NCBI GenBank assembly: GCA_029942065.1
Contig: JAPYTY010000047.1
Span: 1-10,985 of the forward strand
Direction of reading: 5' to 3'
Origin: Acidobacteriota bacterium
GTDB taxonomy: Bacteria; Acidobacteriota; UBA6911; RPQK01; JADFOI01
DNA length: 10,985 nucleotides
Under the pieces are notes generated by a model. That model was not told where the DNA came from. It searched no databases and worked only from the letters and a program-made list of their open reading frames with translations. Of this stretch, positions 1 to 8,294 are shown in pieces. Both the position numbers and the translations under genes were made by a program. Position 1 is the stretch's first letter. Every line of letters starts with the position of its first letter.

Positions 1-237
1 GGGTTAGGTGCCAAAACTGGTTGTCTTGGTGCTATTTTTTCGTCTTCAGTTTCTGCGGGGCTCGGCTTCTTCCTCAGAATCCATATGGAACTAAAAATAA
101 TTATCGTGTGACCCTGGAGCAGGAATGGTAAGACAAGGAAAGGATTTCCCTGTGTCTCTGTGCCTCTGTGGTGAAATCTGTTCTTCGTGGCTCTGTGGTG
201 AGGAATTCCCGCGGCTCTGTGTTAAATTGATAGGATC
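1..237. other. Non-coding region upstream of the acylase gene
   Basis: No open frame of useful length is present on either strand; the longest ATG-started stretches I found are about 8 to 12 codons. The left part (about 30-110) is mixed, with a T-run near 35-40 and an AT-rich patch near 90-105. The right part (about 143-227) holds the CTCTGTG repeat block listed separately. I see no sigma70-like -35/-10 pair good enough to call, so the acylase promoter is not located. Just before the ATG at 238 there is an AGGA at 232-235, too close to the start for a good Shine-Dalgarno site. Confidence 0.6.
143..227. repeat. Degenerate CTCTGTG intergenic repeat block
   Basis: The heptamer CTCTGTG occurs four times in 66 bases, at 156-162, 164-170, 191-197 and 215-221. 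The flanks are also related: CTCTGTGGTGAAAT at 164-177, CTCTGTGGTGAGGA at 191-204 and CTCTGTGTTAAAT at 215-227. A second level of repetition is GATTTCCC (143-150) and GAATTCCC (203-210), each placed shortly before a CTCTGTG. Read on the minus strand it is a series of CACAGAG units. Blocks of this look are familiar to me from intergenic regions of environmental bacterial genomes, but I cannot verify that here. It ends about 10 bases before the acylase start, so it lies in the probable 5' leader. Function unknown. Confidence 0.65.
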
Positions 238-2307
238 ATGAGACTCGCCACGCTTCTCATTCTCCTTGCTTTTTCGGGGTGCGGAGGCAGATCGGAAGGG
301 ACCGAAATTTTATGGGATAGCTGGGGAATCCCACATATTTATTCCGCCTCCGAAGAACGCCTTTTCTACGCCTTTGGATGGGCTCAGGCGGAGAGTCACG
401 GCGATCTGATCCTGCGGCTTTACGGCCAGGCCCGGGGCCGAGGAGCTGAATACTGGGGAGCCCGGTATCTCGATGGGGACCGCTGGGTCCGAACCATGGG
501 AGTACCCGAACGAGCCCGGGATTGGTATGAAGCTCAGGACAGCGAGTGGCAAGGCTATCTGGATGCCTTTGCCGACGGGATCAATGCTTATGCCCGAGAG
601 CACTCCAACCAGATCGCGGACGAGGTTGAAGTAGTCTTGCCACTGGACGGCACCGATATTCTGGCCCATAGCCAGAGAGTCATCCTCTTTTATTTCGTCA
701 CCAGCCCCCAGGTTCTTGGACTGGCCGACAACCAGTGGAATCCCGGCCAGATAGAATCTCCTGCCTCCAATGCCTGGGCCATTGGACCCTCGCGCTCTTC
801 CAGCGGCAACAGTTTACTTCTCGGCAACCCTCACCTGCCCTGGGCTGATCTTTATCTCTTTTACGAAGCTCATCTGGTGACTTCGGAAATAGACACCTAT
901 GGAGTGACGTTCGTGGGAATTCCCGTTTTGGGGATTGCCTTCAATGATCATCTGGGGTGGACCCATACAGTCAATGCTCATGACGGAGATGACCTTTACG
1001 AGCTCACGCTGACCGATGGAGGTTACCTTTGGGACGAAGAGGTCAGACCCTTTGAAACGAGGGAGGAAACCCTCAAGATCCAACAGATCGACGGCACATT
1101 GATCGAACAACAGTTCGTCGTCAGGCATTCCATCCATGGACCGATCGTTGCCGAAAAAAATGGCAAAGCCCTGGCCCTAAAAGTGGTGGGACTCGAGCAA
1201 TCCCGGATGCTGGAACAATGGTGGGATATGGGCCGAGCAACCGGCCTGGAAGATTTTGAGGCGGTTCTAAAGCGTCTGGAAATCCCCATGTTCACCGTCA
1301 TGTATGCCGATCAGGAGGGTCATATCATGCACTTTTTTGGCGGCCGCACTCCGGTTCGCCCCTCCGGAAACTGGGATTGGTCCGGGATTGTCCCCGGCGA
1401 TGGCGCTTCAACTCTGTGGACGGACACTCACAGCTACGATGAGCTTCCCAAAGTAGTCGATCCCCCCAGCGGCTGGCTCCAAAATGCCAATGACCCACCC
1501 TGGACGACAACCTTTCCCATGGCTCTGGATCCGGATGAATATCCGGCTTACATGGCGCCCCAACGAATGCGCCTGCGGGCTCAGCACTCCGCCGCCATGC
1601 TGATGGAAGACGACAGCATCACCTTTGAGGAGATGATCCAGTACAAGCATTCCACTCACATGGAATCAGCCGATCGTATTCTGGAAGACCTGTTATCCGC
1701 TGCCGGAAACAGCAACGATGGGAGGGTGCACCAGGCCGCCCTGGTCCTCGACGCATGGGATCGAAAAACCGATGCCAACAGTCGCGGCGCCGTTCTTTTT
1801 GAGGCCTTCTTCCAGGAACTGATTCGATCCAGTGGTGAATCGGCCATCTATCGGCAGAGCTGGAATCCAAATTCCCCCCTTGAAACACCCCGAGGCCTGG
1901 CTGAAACAACGATGGCCCTCGAGGCTCTTTCGGTAGCAGCTGAAAAGGTTTCCAATCTCTACGGAGCACTGGATGTGGAGTGGGGAGAAGTCCACCGCCT
2001 CCGCATCGGCGATGTCGATTTCCCCGCCAATGGAGGGCCGGGAGATCTGGGAATTTTCCGTGTGGTCGGCTTTCGACAGACGTCCTCGGGATCGAGACAG
2101 GCCTCGACGGGAGATTCCTTTGTGATGGCTGTCGAATTCTCCAATCCAGTTCGGGCCCAAGCAATACTGAGCTACGGGAATTCCTCCCAATCTGATTCTC
2201 CGGGGCGGGGCAATCAACTCAGTTTATTTGCCCAAAAACAATTACGCCCGGTGTGGCGCTCTCGAGAAGAAATCGAAGCCCATCTGGAGTTCAGAGAGCT
2301 GTTCTAG
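238..2307 (+). CDS. Penicillin acylase family (S45) Ntn-hydrolase, predicted lipoprotein
   Basis: The family consists of self-cleaving N-terminal-nucleophile amidases that remove acyl groups from amides such as beta-lactams, acyl-homoserine lactones or lipopeptides. Residues 1-15 form a short lipoprotein signal (hydrophobic core, then FSGC with Cys15), so the enzyme is probably membrane-anchored outside the cytoplasm. The alpha-chain region has the typical WGIPHIY near residue 30. The autoprocessing site is at SNAWAIGP, making Ser177 the predicted beta-chain nucleophile, followed by GNPHLPW. The conserved asparagine motif appears as QNANDPP (415-421). The C-terminal part has NGGPGDLG, a GDSFVMAVEF segment and a YGNSSQ-to-NQLSLFA stretch, which resemble the aculeacin A/AHL acylase branch more than classical penicillin G acylase. 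Its 689 residues are at the short end for the family. Start 238 is chosen because it gives the signal peptide; the ribosome site is weak. It stands alone on the plus strand. Family assignment is firm; substrate is unknown. Confidence 0.9.
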   Translation: MRLATLLILLAFSGCGGRSEGTEILWDSWGIPHIYSASEERLFYAFGWAQAESHGDLILRLYGQARGRGAEYWGARYLDGDRWVRTMGVPERARDWYEAQDSEWQGYLDAFADGINAYAREHSNQIADEVEVVLPLDGTDILAHSQRVILFYFVTSPQVLGLADNQWNPGQIESPASNAWAIGPSRSSSGNSLLLGNPHLPWADLYLFYEAHLVTSEIDTYGVTFVGIPVLGIAFNDHLGWTHTVNAHDGDDLYELTLTDGGYLWDEEVRPFETREETLKIQQIDGTLIEQQFVVRHSIHGPIVAEKNGKALALKVVGLEQSRMLEQWWDMGRATGLEDFEAVLKRLEIPMFTVMYADQEGHIMHFFGGRTPVRPSGNWDWSGIVPGDGASTLWTDTHSYDELPKVVDPPSGWLQNANDPPWTTTFPMALDPDEYPAYMAPQRMRLRAQHSAAMLMEDDSITFEEMIQYKHSTHMESADRILEDLLSAAGNSNDGRVHQAALVLDAWDRKTDANSRGAVLFEAFFQELIRSSGESAIYRQSWNPNSPLETPRGLAETTMALEALSVAAEKVSNLYGALDVEWGEVHRLRIGDVDFPANGGPGDLGIFRVVGFRQTSSGSRQASTGDSFVMAVEFSNPVRAQAILSYGNSSQSDSPGRGNQLSLFAQKQLRPVWRSREEIEAHLEFRELF

Positions 2308-3943
2308 CTGGGCAAAAACGGCGGCCTAGGCTCCAGGTCATATCATCCGTTTGATGCATCCCCTCGGTAAAGTTGTCAACCTGTTCCAGGATCTGTTGCT
2401 GCAAAGCCTTGGCTCCGGCCGAAGCATTGGACCTCAAGATGTCCAGAAGCCTTTCCTCGCCAAACATCTCATCCTCGCTGTTGGCTGCCTCGGTAATTCC
2501 ATCTGAATAAACGACCAATACATCTCCGGAATTGAGCTGCAGCGGACTCGATTCGTACCTGGAAGACGGGAATGCCCCCAGGACCATCCCCTGGGAAAAC
2601 AGCTGGTCTACCTCGCCTGAGGCCGCACGAAACAGGTACGCTGGATTGTGGCCGGCGCCGGCAAACTCACCCCTTCCACTGGCATCCAATGAGAACAGGA
2701 AGGCCGTCACGAACCCATTTGAAGGGGTTCTCTTGTACATCAATTGATTGGTTTCTTCCAGTACGGCTGAAAGCGATGCGCCGGTCCGACACTCCATATC
2801 CAGTGCCCCTTGAAACAGGGCACTCAACACCGCGGCTCCCACACCCTTCCCTGAAACGTCTGCCATTACCCCGATGAGTTCCTCAGGTCTCAACTCCAGA
2901 AAATCGAAAAAATCGGCCCCCACGTCTCGGGTGGGCTCACAGCTGGCGGTAATGGAGAAATCCCCAAATTGAGGAAAGGACTGAGGCAGTAGGCGCTGCT
3001 GGATCTTGTGAGCCACCGCCATTTCCTGCTCGATGACCTTTTTCTCTTCAATACTTCGGATCATTTCCAGCTTTTCGAGTCCATTACCCGCTTCACCCGC
3101 CAGTTTCACAACGATCTTCTTATCCAGACCAGACAGCGCATGCATGGTCTTGGTGCTGTCGAGATAAAGAATTCCCAGAACTTCCAGCTGATCCGATTCA
3201 GAAGATATCCTCCTGAGTGGCAGGCACGCTATGGCCCGAAGGTTTATCTCGAGAATACTTTCCTGCTGTGCAAGTGAACCTTCGATCCCTCCCGTCATGA
3301 AAACCGGTTCCCCTGTATCGGCCACCTGCTTGACACAACTTTGGCTGGCACGGAACTGTGCTTGAGAGAAGATCTTGCCCTTGGCATTCATGCCCGAAAC
3401 ATACTTGAACCCAGGGTCCTCCTTGACGAAAATACAGCCCCTCTCTGCACCACTGATCTCCAGAACGGCTTTCAGAATCTGCCCAAAAGCTTCGTCCGTG
3501 GAAAACTGCTGTCCCCACTGTATTGAACCTCCAGAATACAGTTAATCTTTCGGAGATCGGGATATTCCTCGAACTCCGATGAGGCGAACACGGAGCTCAA
3601 ATGGGCCAATGACTTCTGCAAATTTTCAGAAGTCGAGGAGATGGTCGGAAAATCGGTGTCCGTCTGCTGGGTGAAAACTACTTCGGCCTGTCCGAAACGA
3701 ATCTGGTCACCTGCCTGAAGTGTTTTGTGTTCAACTCGGTCATCGTTCACAAAAGTGCCATGGCTGCTCTTCAAGTCAACGATGGCATAATCCCTACTTC
3801 TCTTTGATCAACTTGGCGTGGTGTCGAGAGACCGAGCGATTGTTGACGGTTTTGATGTCGTTGTCCGAACTTCTCCCGATCACGACCTCATCGCCTTCGA
3901 TCGCATAAAGCTGGCTCTCATATCTAAGATAATGCGAAGACAT
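2291..3943 (-). pseudogene. FHA-GAF-SpoIIE/PP2C phosphatase, broken by two frameshifts
   Basis: Restored, this would be a 550-residue RsbU-like serine/threonine phosphatase with a phosphothreonine-binding FHA domain (about 10-90), a GAF sensor domain (about 125-290) and a PP2C domain (about 305-540). Three frames encode it in order. Segment 1 (3943 to about 3799) has GR at 23-24 and SRHH at 39-42, then runs into a TAG at 3796-3794. Segment 2 (about 3798 to 3518) continues the FHA with DLKSSHGTFVN and a helical linker, then stops at 3472. Segment 3 (from about 3517) reads WGQQFSTDEAFGQIL, then GAF and phosphatase. Acidic metal-binding residues survive: VGADFFDF, ADVSGKG, YSDGITEA and TDDMT. 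One extra base near 3799 and one missing base near 3517 explain everything, so segments 1 and 3 share a frame. Start 3943 follows an AGGGGGGAA purine run. Either a true pseudogene or two sequence errors; if errors, it is an intact regulator. Confidence 0.82.
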
Positions 3944-4083
3944 TTCCCCCCTCTTGAGCCTCGATTGTGTCCGGCCCATTACCGCAGAAGCCCGCTCCAA
4001 GTGACAACTGGAGCATCGCTACAAGCCCTTTCACAACGTGGAAGGTGGAATGTGGGATGAGGCACGCACTGGTCGAACCAGGG
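3944..4083 (-). other. Spacer between ino1 and the phosphatase gene
   Basis: This 140-base spacer is the longest in the minus-strand run and could hold a separate promoter or the end of the upstream transcript. Two short inverted repeats are visible. CTGGT-CGA-ACCAG lies at 4069-4081, a few bases after the ino1 stop. A 6+2 bp stem with a one-base bulge lies at 3994-4014 (arms GCTCCA and TGGAGC). Neither is followed by a T-run in the direction of transcription, so I do not call a rho-independent terminator. A purine-rich AGAGGGGGGAA at the left end is the likely ribosome site for the ATG at 3943. An upstream in-frame ATG at 4000 exists, but it falls in the hairpin and would add 19 residues lying outside the FHA fold. 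Confidence 0.45.
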
Positions 4084-5379
4084 CTACTCGTAGTAGTCCA
4101 TTCCCAGGTGCGTTATCTGCTCCTCCCCACGCATAAAGCGTAGGGTGTTCTTCAACTTCATGAGTTGAATGAACAGATCATGCTCCGGGTACAGTTCGGG
4201 AGGGGTCATCGGACTCTTGAAATAAAAGGAAAGCCATTCCTGAATTCCTGACATCCCAGCTCTTTTAGCCAGATCCAGGAAAAGCACCAGGTCCAGGACC
4301 AGGGGCGCTGCCAGGATGCTGTCGCGACAGAGAAAATCAATTTTGATCTGCATCGGATATCCCAGCCAACCGAAGATATCCAGATTATCCCATCCTTCCT
4401 TGTTGTCACGGCGGGGAGGATAGTAGTTAATGCGAACCTTGTGATAAAAGTCGCCGTAAAGCTGGGGATAGACTTCCGGCTGTAGAATGTACTCGAGCAC
4501 CGACAACTTACTCTCTTCCTTGGTTTTGAATGACTCCGGATCATCCAGTACCTCGCCATCTCGATTTCCCAGAATATTGGTTGAAAACCATCCGGACAAC
4601 CCGAGCAACCGAGCCTTCAAGCCCGGCGCGAGAATGGTTTTCATCAAGGTCTGTCCGGTCTTGAAGTCCTTGCCGCAAATCGGCACCTGGTTGCCTTCGG
4701 CTAACTCGAGGAATGCCGGAATATCCACCGTTAGATTAGGCGCGCCGTTGGCAAAAGGAATTCCCAGCTTCAGTGCCGCGTAGGCATAAATCATGCTGGA
4801 GGGGATGTTCTCATCATTGCCCTTCATCCCGGCTTCCAAGCTTTCCAGTGATTGGTGAACACCAGAAGGACTGATGAATATTTCGGTGCTGCCACACCAG
4901 ATCATCACCGTTCGTTCCAGGTCATTATCTTCCTTGAACTGCTCGATATCTTCAATCAATCGCTGGGCCAGTTCCCACTTTGTCTTGTCTTGTTTTACGT
5001 GGGTTCCCTGGAGTCTTTTCACGTATCGGGTGTCGAACACGGCTTTCATGGGGCGGATTTTTTCCAGCTCCGGTTTGAGCTGTTTCAACAAATCAGCCTC
5101 AAGCACGCCCGCATTCACCGCGGCCGCATAGGCATCTTCGCTGAAAAGATCCCAAGCCCCAAAAACCAGTTGGTCCAGAACCGCCAGAGAAACAAAGTCG
5201 GATATCTTCGGAATTTTCTTTTCGGTCCTTTTACCCAGTCGGATCGTTCCCATTTGTGTGAGGGATCCAATGGGGTCACCCAGACCCTTTTTAACCGCTT
5301 CCACTCCGGCTATGAAGGTCGTGCTCACCGCTCCCAGGCCAATCAGCAAAACCCCCAGTTTGCCTTTCGGCTCCACCAT
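4084..5379 (-). CDS. ino1: myo-inositol-1-phosphate synthase (inositol-3-phosphate synthase)
   Basis: Converts glucose 6-phosphate to 1L-myo-inositol 1-phosphate with an internal NAD+ redox cycle in the cytoplasm. This is the committed step to inositol for inositol lipids or solutes. The N-terminal Rossmann motif is GVLLIGLGAVSTT (residues 9-21). Downstream come the conserved PICGKDFKTGQT (233-244), NYYPPRRDNKEGWDN (318-332) and KIDFLCRDSILAAPL (346-360) segments of the catalytic half. The length of 431 residues suits the family. The GLGAVSTT form of the dinucleotide motif is, as far as I recall, the type seen in Bacteroidota rather than the actinobacterial or eukaryotic form. An upstream ATG pair at 5403/5400 would give 439 residues and overlap the glyS end. 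I prefer 5379 because AAGGAAGAGGA lies immediately before it, and the extra codons of the longer form are that ribosome site itself. Co-transcription with glyS is likely. Confidence 0.93.
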   Translation of the reverse strand: MVEPKGKLGVLLIGLGAVSTTFIAGVEAVKKGLGDPIGSLTQMGTIRLGKRTEKKIPKISDFVSLAVLDQLVFGAWDLFSEDAYAAAVNAGVLEADLLKQLKPELEKIRPMKAVFDTRYVKRLQGTHVKQDKTKWELAQRLIEDIEQFKEDNDLERTVMIWCGSTEIFISPSGVHQSLESLEAGMKGNDENIPSSMIYAYAALKLGIPFANGAPNLTVDIPAFLELAEGNQVPICGKDFKTGQTLMKTILAPGLKARLLGLSGWFSTNILGNRDGEVLDDPESFKTKEESKLSVLEYILQPEVYPQLYGDFYHKVRINYYPPRRDNKEGWDNLDIFGWLGYPMQIKIDFLCRDSILAAPLVLDLVLFLDLAKRAGMSGIQEWLSFYFKSPMTPPELYPEHDLFIQLMKLKNTLRFMRGEEQITHLGMDYYE

Positions 5380-5391
5380 TCCTCTTCCTTT
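5380..5391 (-). promoter_or_regulatory. Ribosome binding site of ino1
   Basis: On the minus strand the bases before the ATG at 5379 read AAAGGAAGAGGA. An AAGGA core sits about 6 bases from the start codon, a good Shine-Dalgarno arrangement. It lies in the short gap after the glyS stop codon (5395-5393) and decides in favour of start 5379 over 5403. Confidence 0.55.
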
Positions 5392-5392
5392 T

Positions 5393-7456
5393 TCATTCAT
5401 CATGATCGTCTCTCTCTCGGACTACTTCCGAGATATCCGCGATGCTCAAGAACAATTGAGAAATATCATGCAGCAATCGCAATCGGTTGTTTCGAAGGCC
5501 TTCGTCATCGGTCATCACCAGAACCTTGTCGAAAAACGAATCTACCGTTTCCCTCAAGCCGGCAATCTCCCGGAGGGCCGCCTCATAGTTTCCCTCATTA
5601 ACGTTTCTTTCGACATCGGGTCGAATCTTCAAATAGGCATCAAGCAGCGCATGTTCTTCGGGATCGGCTAATTTTTCTTTTTGAACCTCGGGTAGATCGA
5701 TGGGCTGCCGGGCAAGGATATTCTTGGTTCTCCTGTAGGCAATCGCCAGTGCTTCAAAATCGGGCTGATCCTTGATCTCTGCCAATGCCTGCGCTCTTCT
5801 AAAGGCATCGGAAACACTCTGCACCTCTACAGCCAGTACCGCGTTGAGTACATCGTAGGCTATTTTTTTCTCCTGGAAGATATGCCGGACTCGTCTCTCC
5901 AGAAAATCCATCAGGGTGCCGGTTATCTCCTGCCCTTCCAGTTCCTCCGGAAAGTTTTCCTGCGCCTTCTCCACCAACCACCGCAGACTCCAATCCAGCT
6001 TCAGGTCAAACAGGACCTTGATCAAGCCCTGCGCGTGGCGACGAAGAGCAAAAGGGTCACTCGACCCGGTGGGCACAATACCGATGGCAAAACAACCCAC
6101 GATGGTGTCCAGCTTGTCGGCCACCGACAACAAGGCCCCTAAACGGGACGCGGGGGATTCATCTTCCAGAGAGACCGGCCTGTAATGTTCTCTAATCGCC
6201 CGGCACACTTCTTCGGGGTAGCCCTCATCCCGTGCGTACAGCCCGCCCATTATGCCCTGAAGTTCGGGGAATTCACGAACCATATCGGTGGTCAGGTCCC
6301 CCTTGCAAAGCAGGGCTGCCGTGTCCAGGTGTTCCTCCTTCTCCAGTTCGGCACAGAGCTTTCGAATCCGTGTTGTCTTGTCATGGTAGGTTCCCAGTTT
6401 TTCCTGGAAGACCACGTGATTGAGTTGTTCTACTCGATCCTTCAAAGCCTCTTTCCGGTCGGCCTTCCAAAAAAACGCAGCATCCTCCAACCGCGCCTTG
6501 AGCACCTTCTCGTGCCCCTCACGGATTTTCCCATCGGGATCACCCTGAGTGTTAACCACGGTGAGAAAATAGGGATGAATCTTATTATTGTCGTCGATCA
6601 CCGAGAAATATTTCTGATGGTGACGCATCACTGTAACCAGAACTTCCTGGGGTAACTTCAGAAATTCCTGGTCGAAGCCGCCACAGATGACCGTGGGAAA
6701 TTCATTGAGATGGACCACCATCTCGACCAAACCGGGATCCGGGAGGACGCCAAGCTGCTCGGGAACGACTCGCTCGATTTCACTGGTAATCTTGGCCTTC
6801 CTCTCCTGAGGATCCACCAGGACGTAGTTTTCCCGCAGCCTGTCCACATAGTGGTCGATATCCGAGATCTGGATCACATCCTCTCCCAGAAAGCGATGTC
6901 CCCGTGTCGTGTTGCCCGCCTGGATACCCTCGAACTCGAAGGGGAGGGTCTCATCATTGAAAAGTGCTAGATACCAGCGTAATGGACGGATAAAACGAAA
7001 ACGGCTCTCTCTCCAATACATATTCTTGGGCCAGGTAATGGAGGTCAGGATTTTGGGGAGAATTTCCTGAAGGATCGCCGCTAGCGGCCTCCCTGGAATG
7101 GTTTTTCGGTAAGAAACGTAGGTGCCTTTGGCCGTCTCAACGACTTCGATATCTGCAACCGCAACACCTCCTTTCCGGGCAAACCCCTCCAGAGCCCTGG
7201 TGGGCTTTTTTTCCTGATCGTAAGCGACCGATTGGCTGGGACCCAGAACCACTTCCTCACGCTTTGCCTGACTGTCCGGCAATCCTTCCAACCGAAAGAC
7301 AAGGCGACGAGGTGAAGCGTATTTTTGAAGCGCCTCAAAGCTGATCTGGCTTTCTTCAAGAAGCCGTTCACAGCTGCCGCACATCTGATCCAGGGCCCTG
7401 GAAATCATATTTTCCGGAATTTCTTCCAATCCCAGTTCAAACAGAAACTTGTTCAT
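5393..7456 (-). CDS. glyS: Glycyl-tRNA synthetase beta subunit
   Basis: This is the tRNA-binding subunit of the alpha2beta2 bacterial glycyl-tRNA synthetase, which works with the catalytic alpha subunit encoded just upstream. The 687 residues match the usual length of about 690. The start FLFELGLEEIP is the typical beta-subunit N-terminus. Conserved blocks include ASPRRLVFR, TRGHRFLGED, MRHHQKYF, ARLEDAAFFWKADR, LGTYHDKTTRI and GDLTTDMVREFPELQGIMG. Further on are ADKLDTIVGCF in the HD-like domain and DPFALRRHAQGLIKV. The C-terminal anticodon-binding region ends with FFDKVLVMTDDEGLRNNRL and LFLSIADIS, nearly as in E. coli. No frameshift or missing block is seen. The ATG at 7456 lies inside the end of glyQ (20-base overlap), suggesting translational coupling and a fixed subunit ratio. 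Confidence 0.98.
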   Translation of the reverse strand: MNKFLFELGLEEIPENMISRALDQMCGSCERLLEESQISFEALQKYASPRRLVFRLEGLPDSQAKREEVVLGPSQSVAYDQEKKPTRALEGFARKGGVAVADIEVVETAKGTYVSYRKTIPGRPLAAILQEILPKILTSITWPKNMYWRESRFRFIRPLRWYLALFNDETLPFEFEGIQAGNTTRGHRFLGEDVIQISDIDHYVDRLRENYVLVDPQERKAKITSEIERVVPEQLGVLPDPGLVEMVVHLNEFPTVICGGFDQEFLKLPQEVLVTVMRHHQKYFSVIDDNNKIHPYFLTVVNTQGDPDGKIREGHEKVLKARLEDAAFFWKADRKEALKDRVEQLNHVVFQEKLGTYHDKTTRIRKLCAELEKEEHLDTAALLCKGDLTTDMVREFPELQGIMGGLYARDEGYPEEVCRAIREHYRPVSLEDESPASRLGALLSVADKLDTIVGCFAIGIVPTGSSDPFALRRHAQGLIKVLFDLKLDWSLRWLVEKAQENFPEELEGQEITGTLMDFLERRVRHIFQEKKIAYDVLNAVLAVEVQSVSDAFRRAQALAEIKDQPDFEALAIAYRRTKNILARQPIDLPEVQKEKLADPEEHALLDAYLKIRPDVERNVNEGNYEAALREIAGLRETVDSFFDKVLVMTDDEGLRNNRLRLLHDISQLFLSIADISEVVRERDDHDE

Positions 7457-8294
7457 ATTTCTCTACATAGCGCTCGGCGATCTTCACCGCAAGCGATCGA
7501 ACCCGGGCAATAATGCCTACTCTCTGTGTCACGCTAATCGCTCCCCGACTGTCCAGCAAATTGAAGGCATGAGAACATTTCAGGCAGTAATCATACGCTG
7601 GGAGAACACATTCCGCATCCAGACAGCGATAGCTTTCTCCCTCGTACAGATCAAAGAGCTGAAACAGCAAGTCGGTATCGGCAACTTCGAAGTTATATTT
7701 GGAAAACTCGTACTCCTCGTGCTGCTTCACTGCGCCGTAAGTCAGCTTTTCGTTCCAGGGAAGATCAAAGACGCTGCTGGTGTCGGTAATGAAGGTGGCA
7801 ATCCTTTCAAGACCGTAAGTAATCTCCGCCGAGATCGGCATCAGATCCAACCCTCCGGTTTGCTGAAAATAGGTGAACTGAGTAATTTCCATTCCATCCA
7901 GAAGTACCTGCCATCCAATCCCCCAGGCTCCCAGAGTGGGTGCCTCCCAATTGTCCTCTTCAAAGCGCAGATCATGCTCTTCCAAAGGAATCCCTATCGC
8001 CCTGAGGCTCTCCAGGTAAACCCCCTGCACATCATCCGGAGAGGGCTTCAAGATTACCTGAAGCTGATAGTGCCGCTGAACACGATTAGGATTCTCTCCG
8101 TAACGGCCGTCGGCAGGTCGCCGAGAGGGCTGAACATAAGCCACCTTGTAGGGTTGTGAACCCAGGACCCGAAAGAAGGTTTCAGGATGCATGGTTCCAG
8201 CTCCCACTTCGACGTCATAGGGCTGTTGAATGATACATCCGTATTCCATCCAGAATTCAAGTAAGCCGTGAATGATCTCCTGAAAGGTCTCCAT
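7437..8294 (-). CDS. glyQ: Glycyl-tRNA synthetase alpha subunit
   Basis: This is the class II catalytic subunit that activates glycine with ATP and charges tRNA-Gly together with GlyS. The 285 residues match the family (about 290-300). The sequence aligns with E. coli GlyQ through the whole length. Landmarks are the VEVGAGTMHPETF block (28-40), the motif 2 region YVQPSRRPADGRYGENPNR (53-71), EDNWEAPTLGAWGIGW (113-128), MEITQFTYFQQTGG (135-148) and the motif 3 region ITYGLERIA (158-166). The ATG at 8294 starts exactly where the homology begins (ETFQEIIHGLLEFW). No strong ribosome site is visible; the nearest purine-rich AGGA is about a dozen bases upstream. The 64-base gap from recO has no room for a T-box. 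Confidence 0.98.
   Translation of the reverse strand: METFQEIIHGLLEFWMEYGCIIQQPYDVEVGAGTMHPETFFRVLGSQPYKVAYVQPSRRPADGRYGENPNRVQRHYQLQVILKPSPDDVQGVYLESLRAIGIPLEEHDLRFEEDNWEAPTLGAWGIGWQVLLDGMEITQFTYFQQTGGLDLMPISAEITYGLERIATFITDTSSVFDLPWNEKLTYGAVKQHEEYEFSKYNFEVADTDLLFQLFDLYEGESYRCLDAECVLPAYDYCLKCSHAFNLLDSRGAISVTQRVGIIARVRSLAVKIAERYVEKYEQVSV

Noticed and set aside
3510..3805. Programmed ribosomal frameshifting in the phosphatase gene
   Set aside because: Neither site has a slippery heptamer or a downstream pseudoknot that I can see, and two opposite programmed shifts in one gene would be extraordinary. Mutation or sequence error is simpler.
4069..4081. Terminator hairpin after ino1
   Set aside because: It has a 5-bp stem with a 3-base loop but no following T-run on the minus strand.
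4852..5601. A 249-codon open frame on the plus strand opposite ino1 and the glyS 3' end
   Set aside because: It lies antisense to two strongly recognised genes and straddles their junction; its translation has no recognisable motif and low-complexity, His/Arg/Ser-rich character typical of an antisense frame.
7449..8159. A 236-codon open frame on the plus strand opposite glyQ
   Set aside because: It is fully antisense to glyQ, whose conserved sequence explains the lack of stops; no domain or ribosome site is visible.
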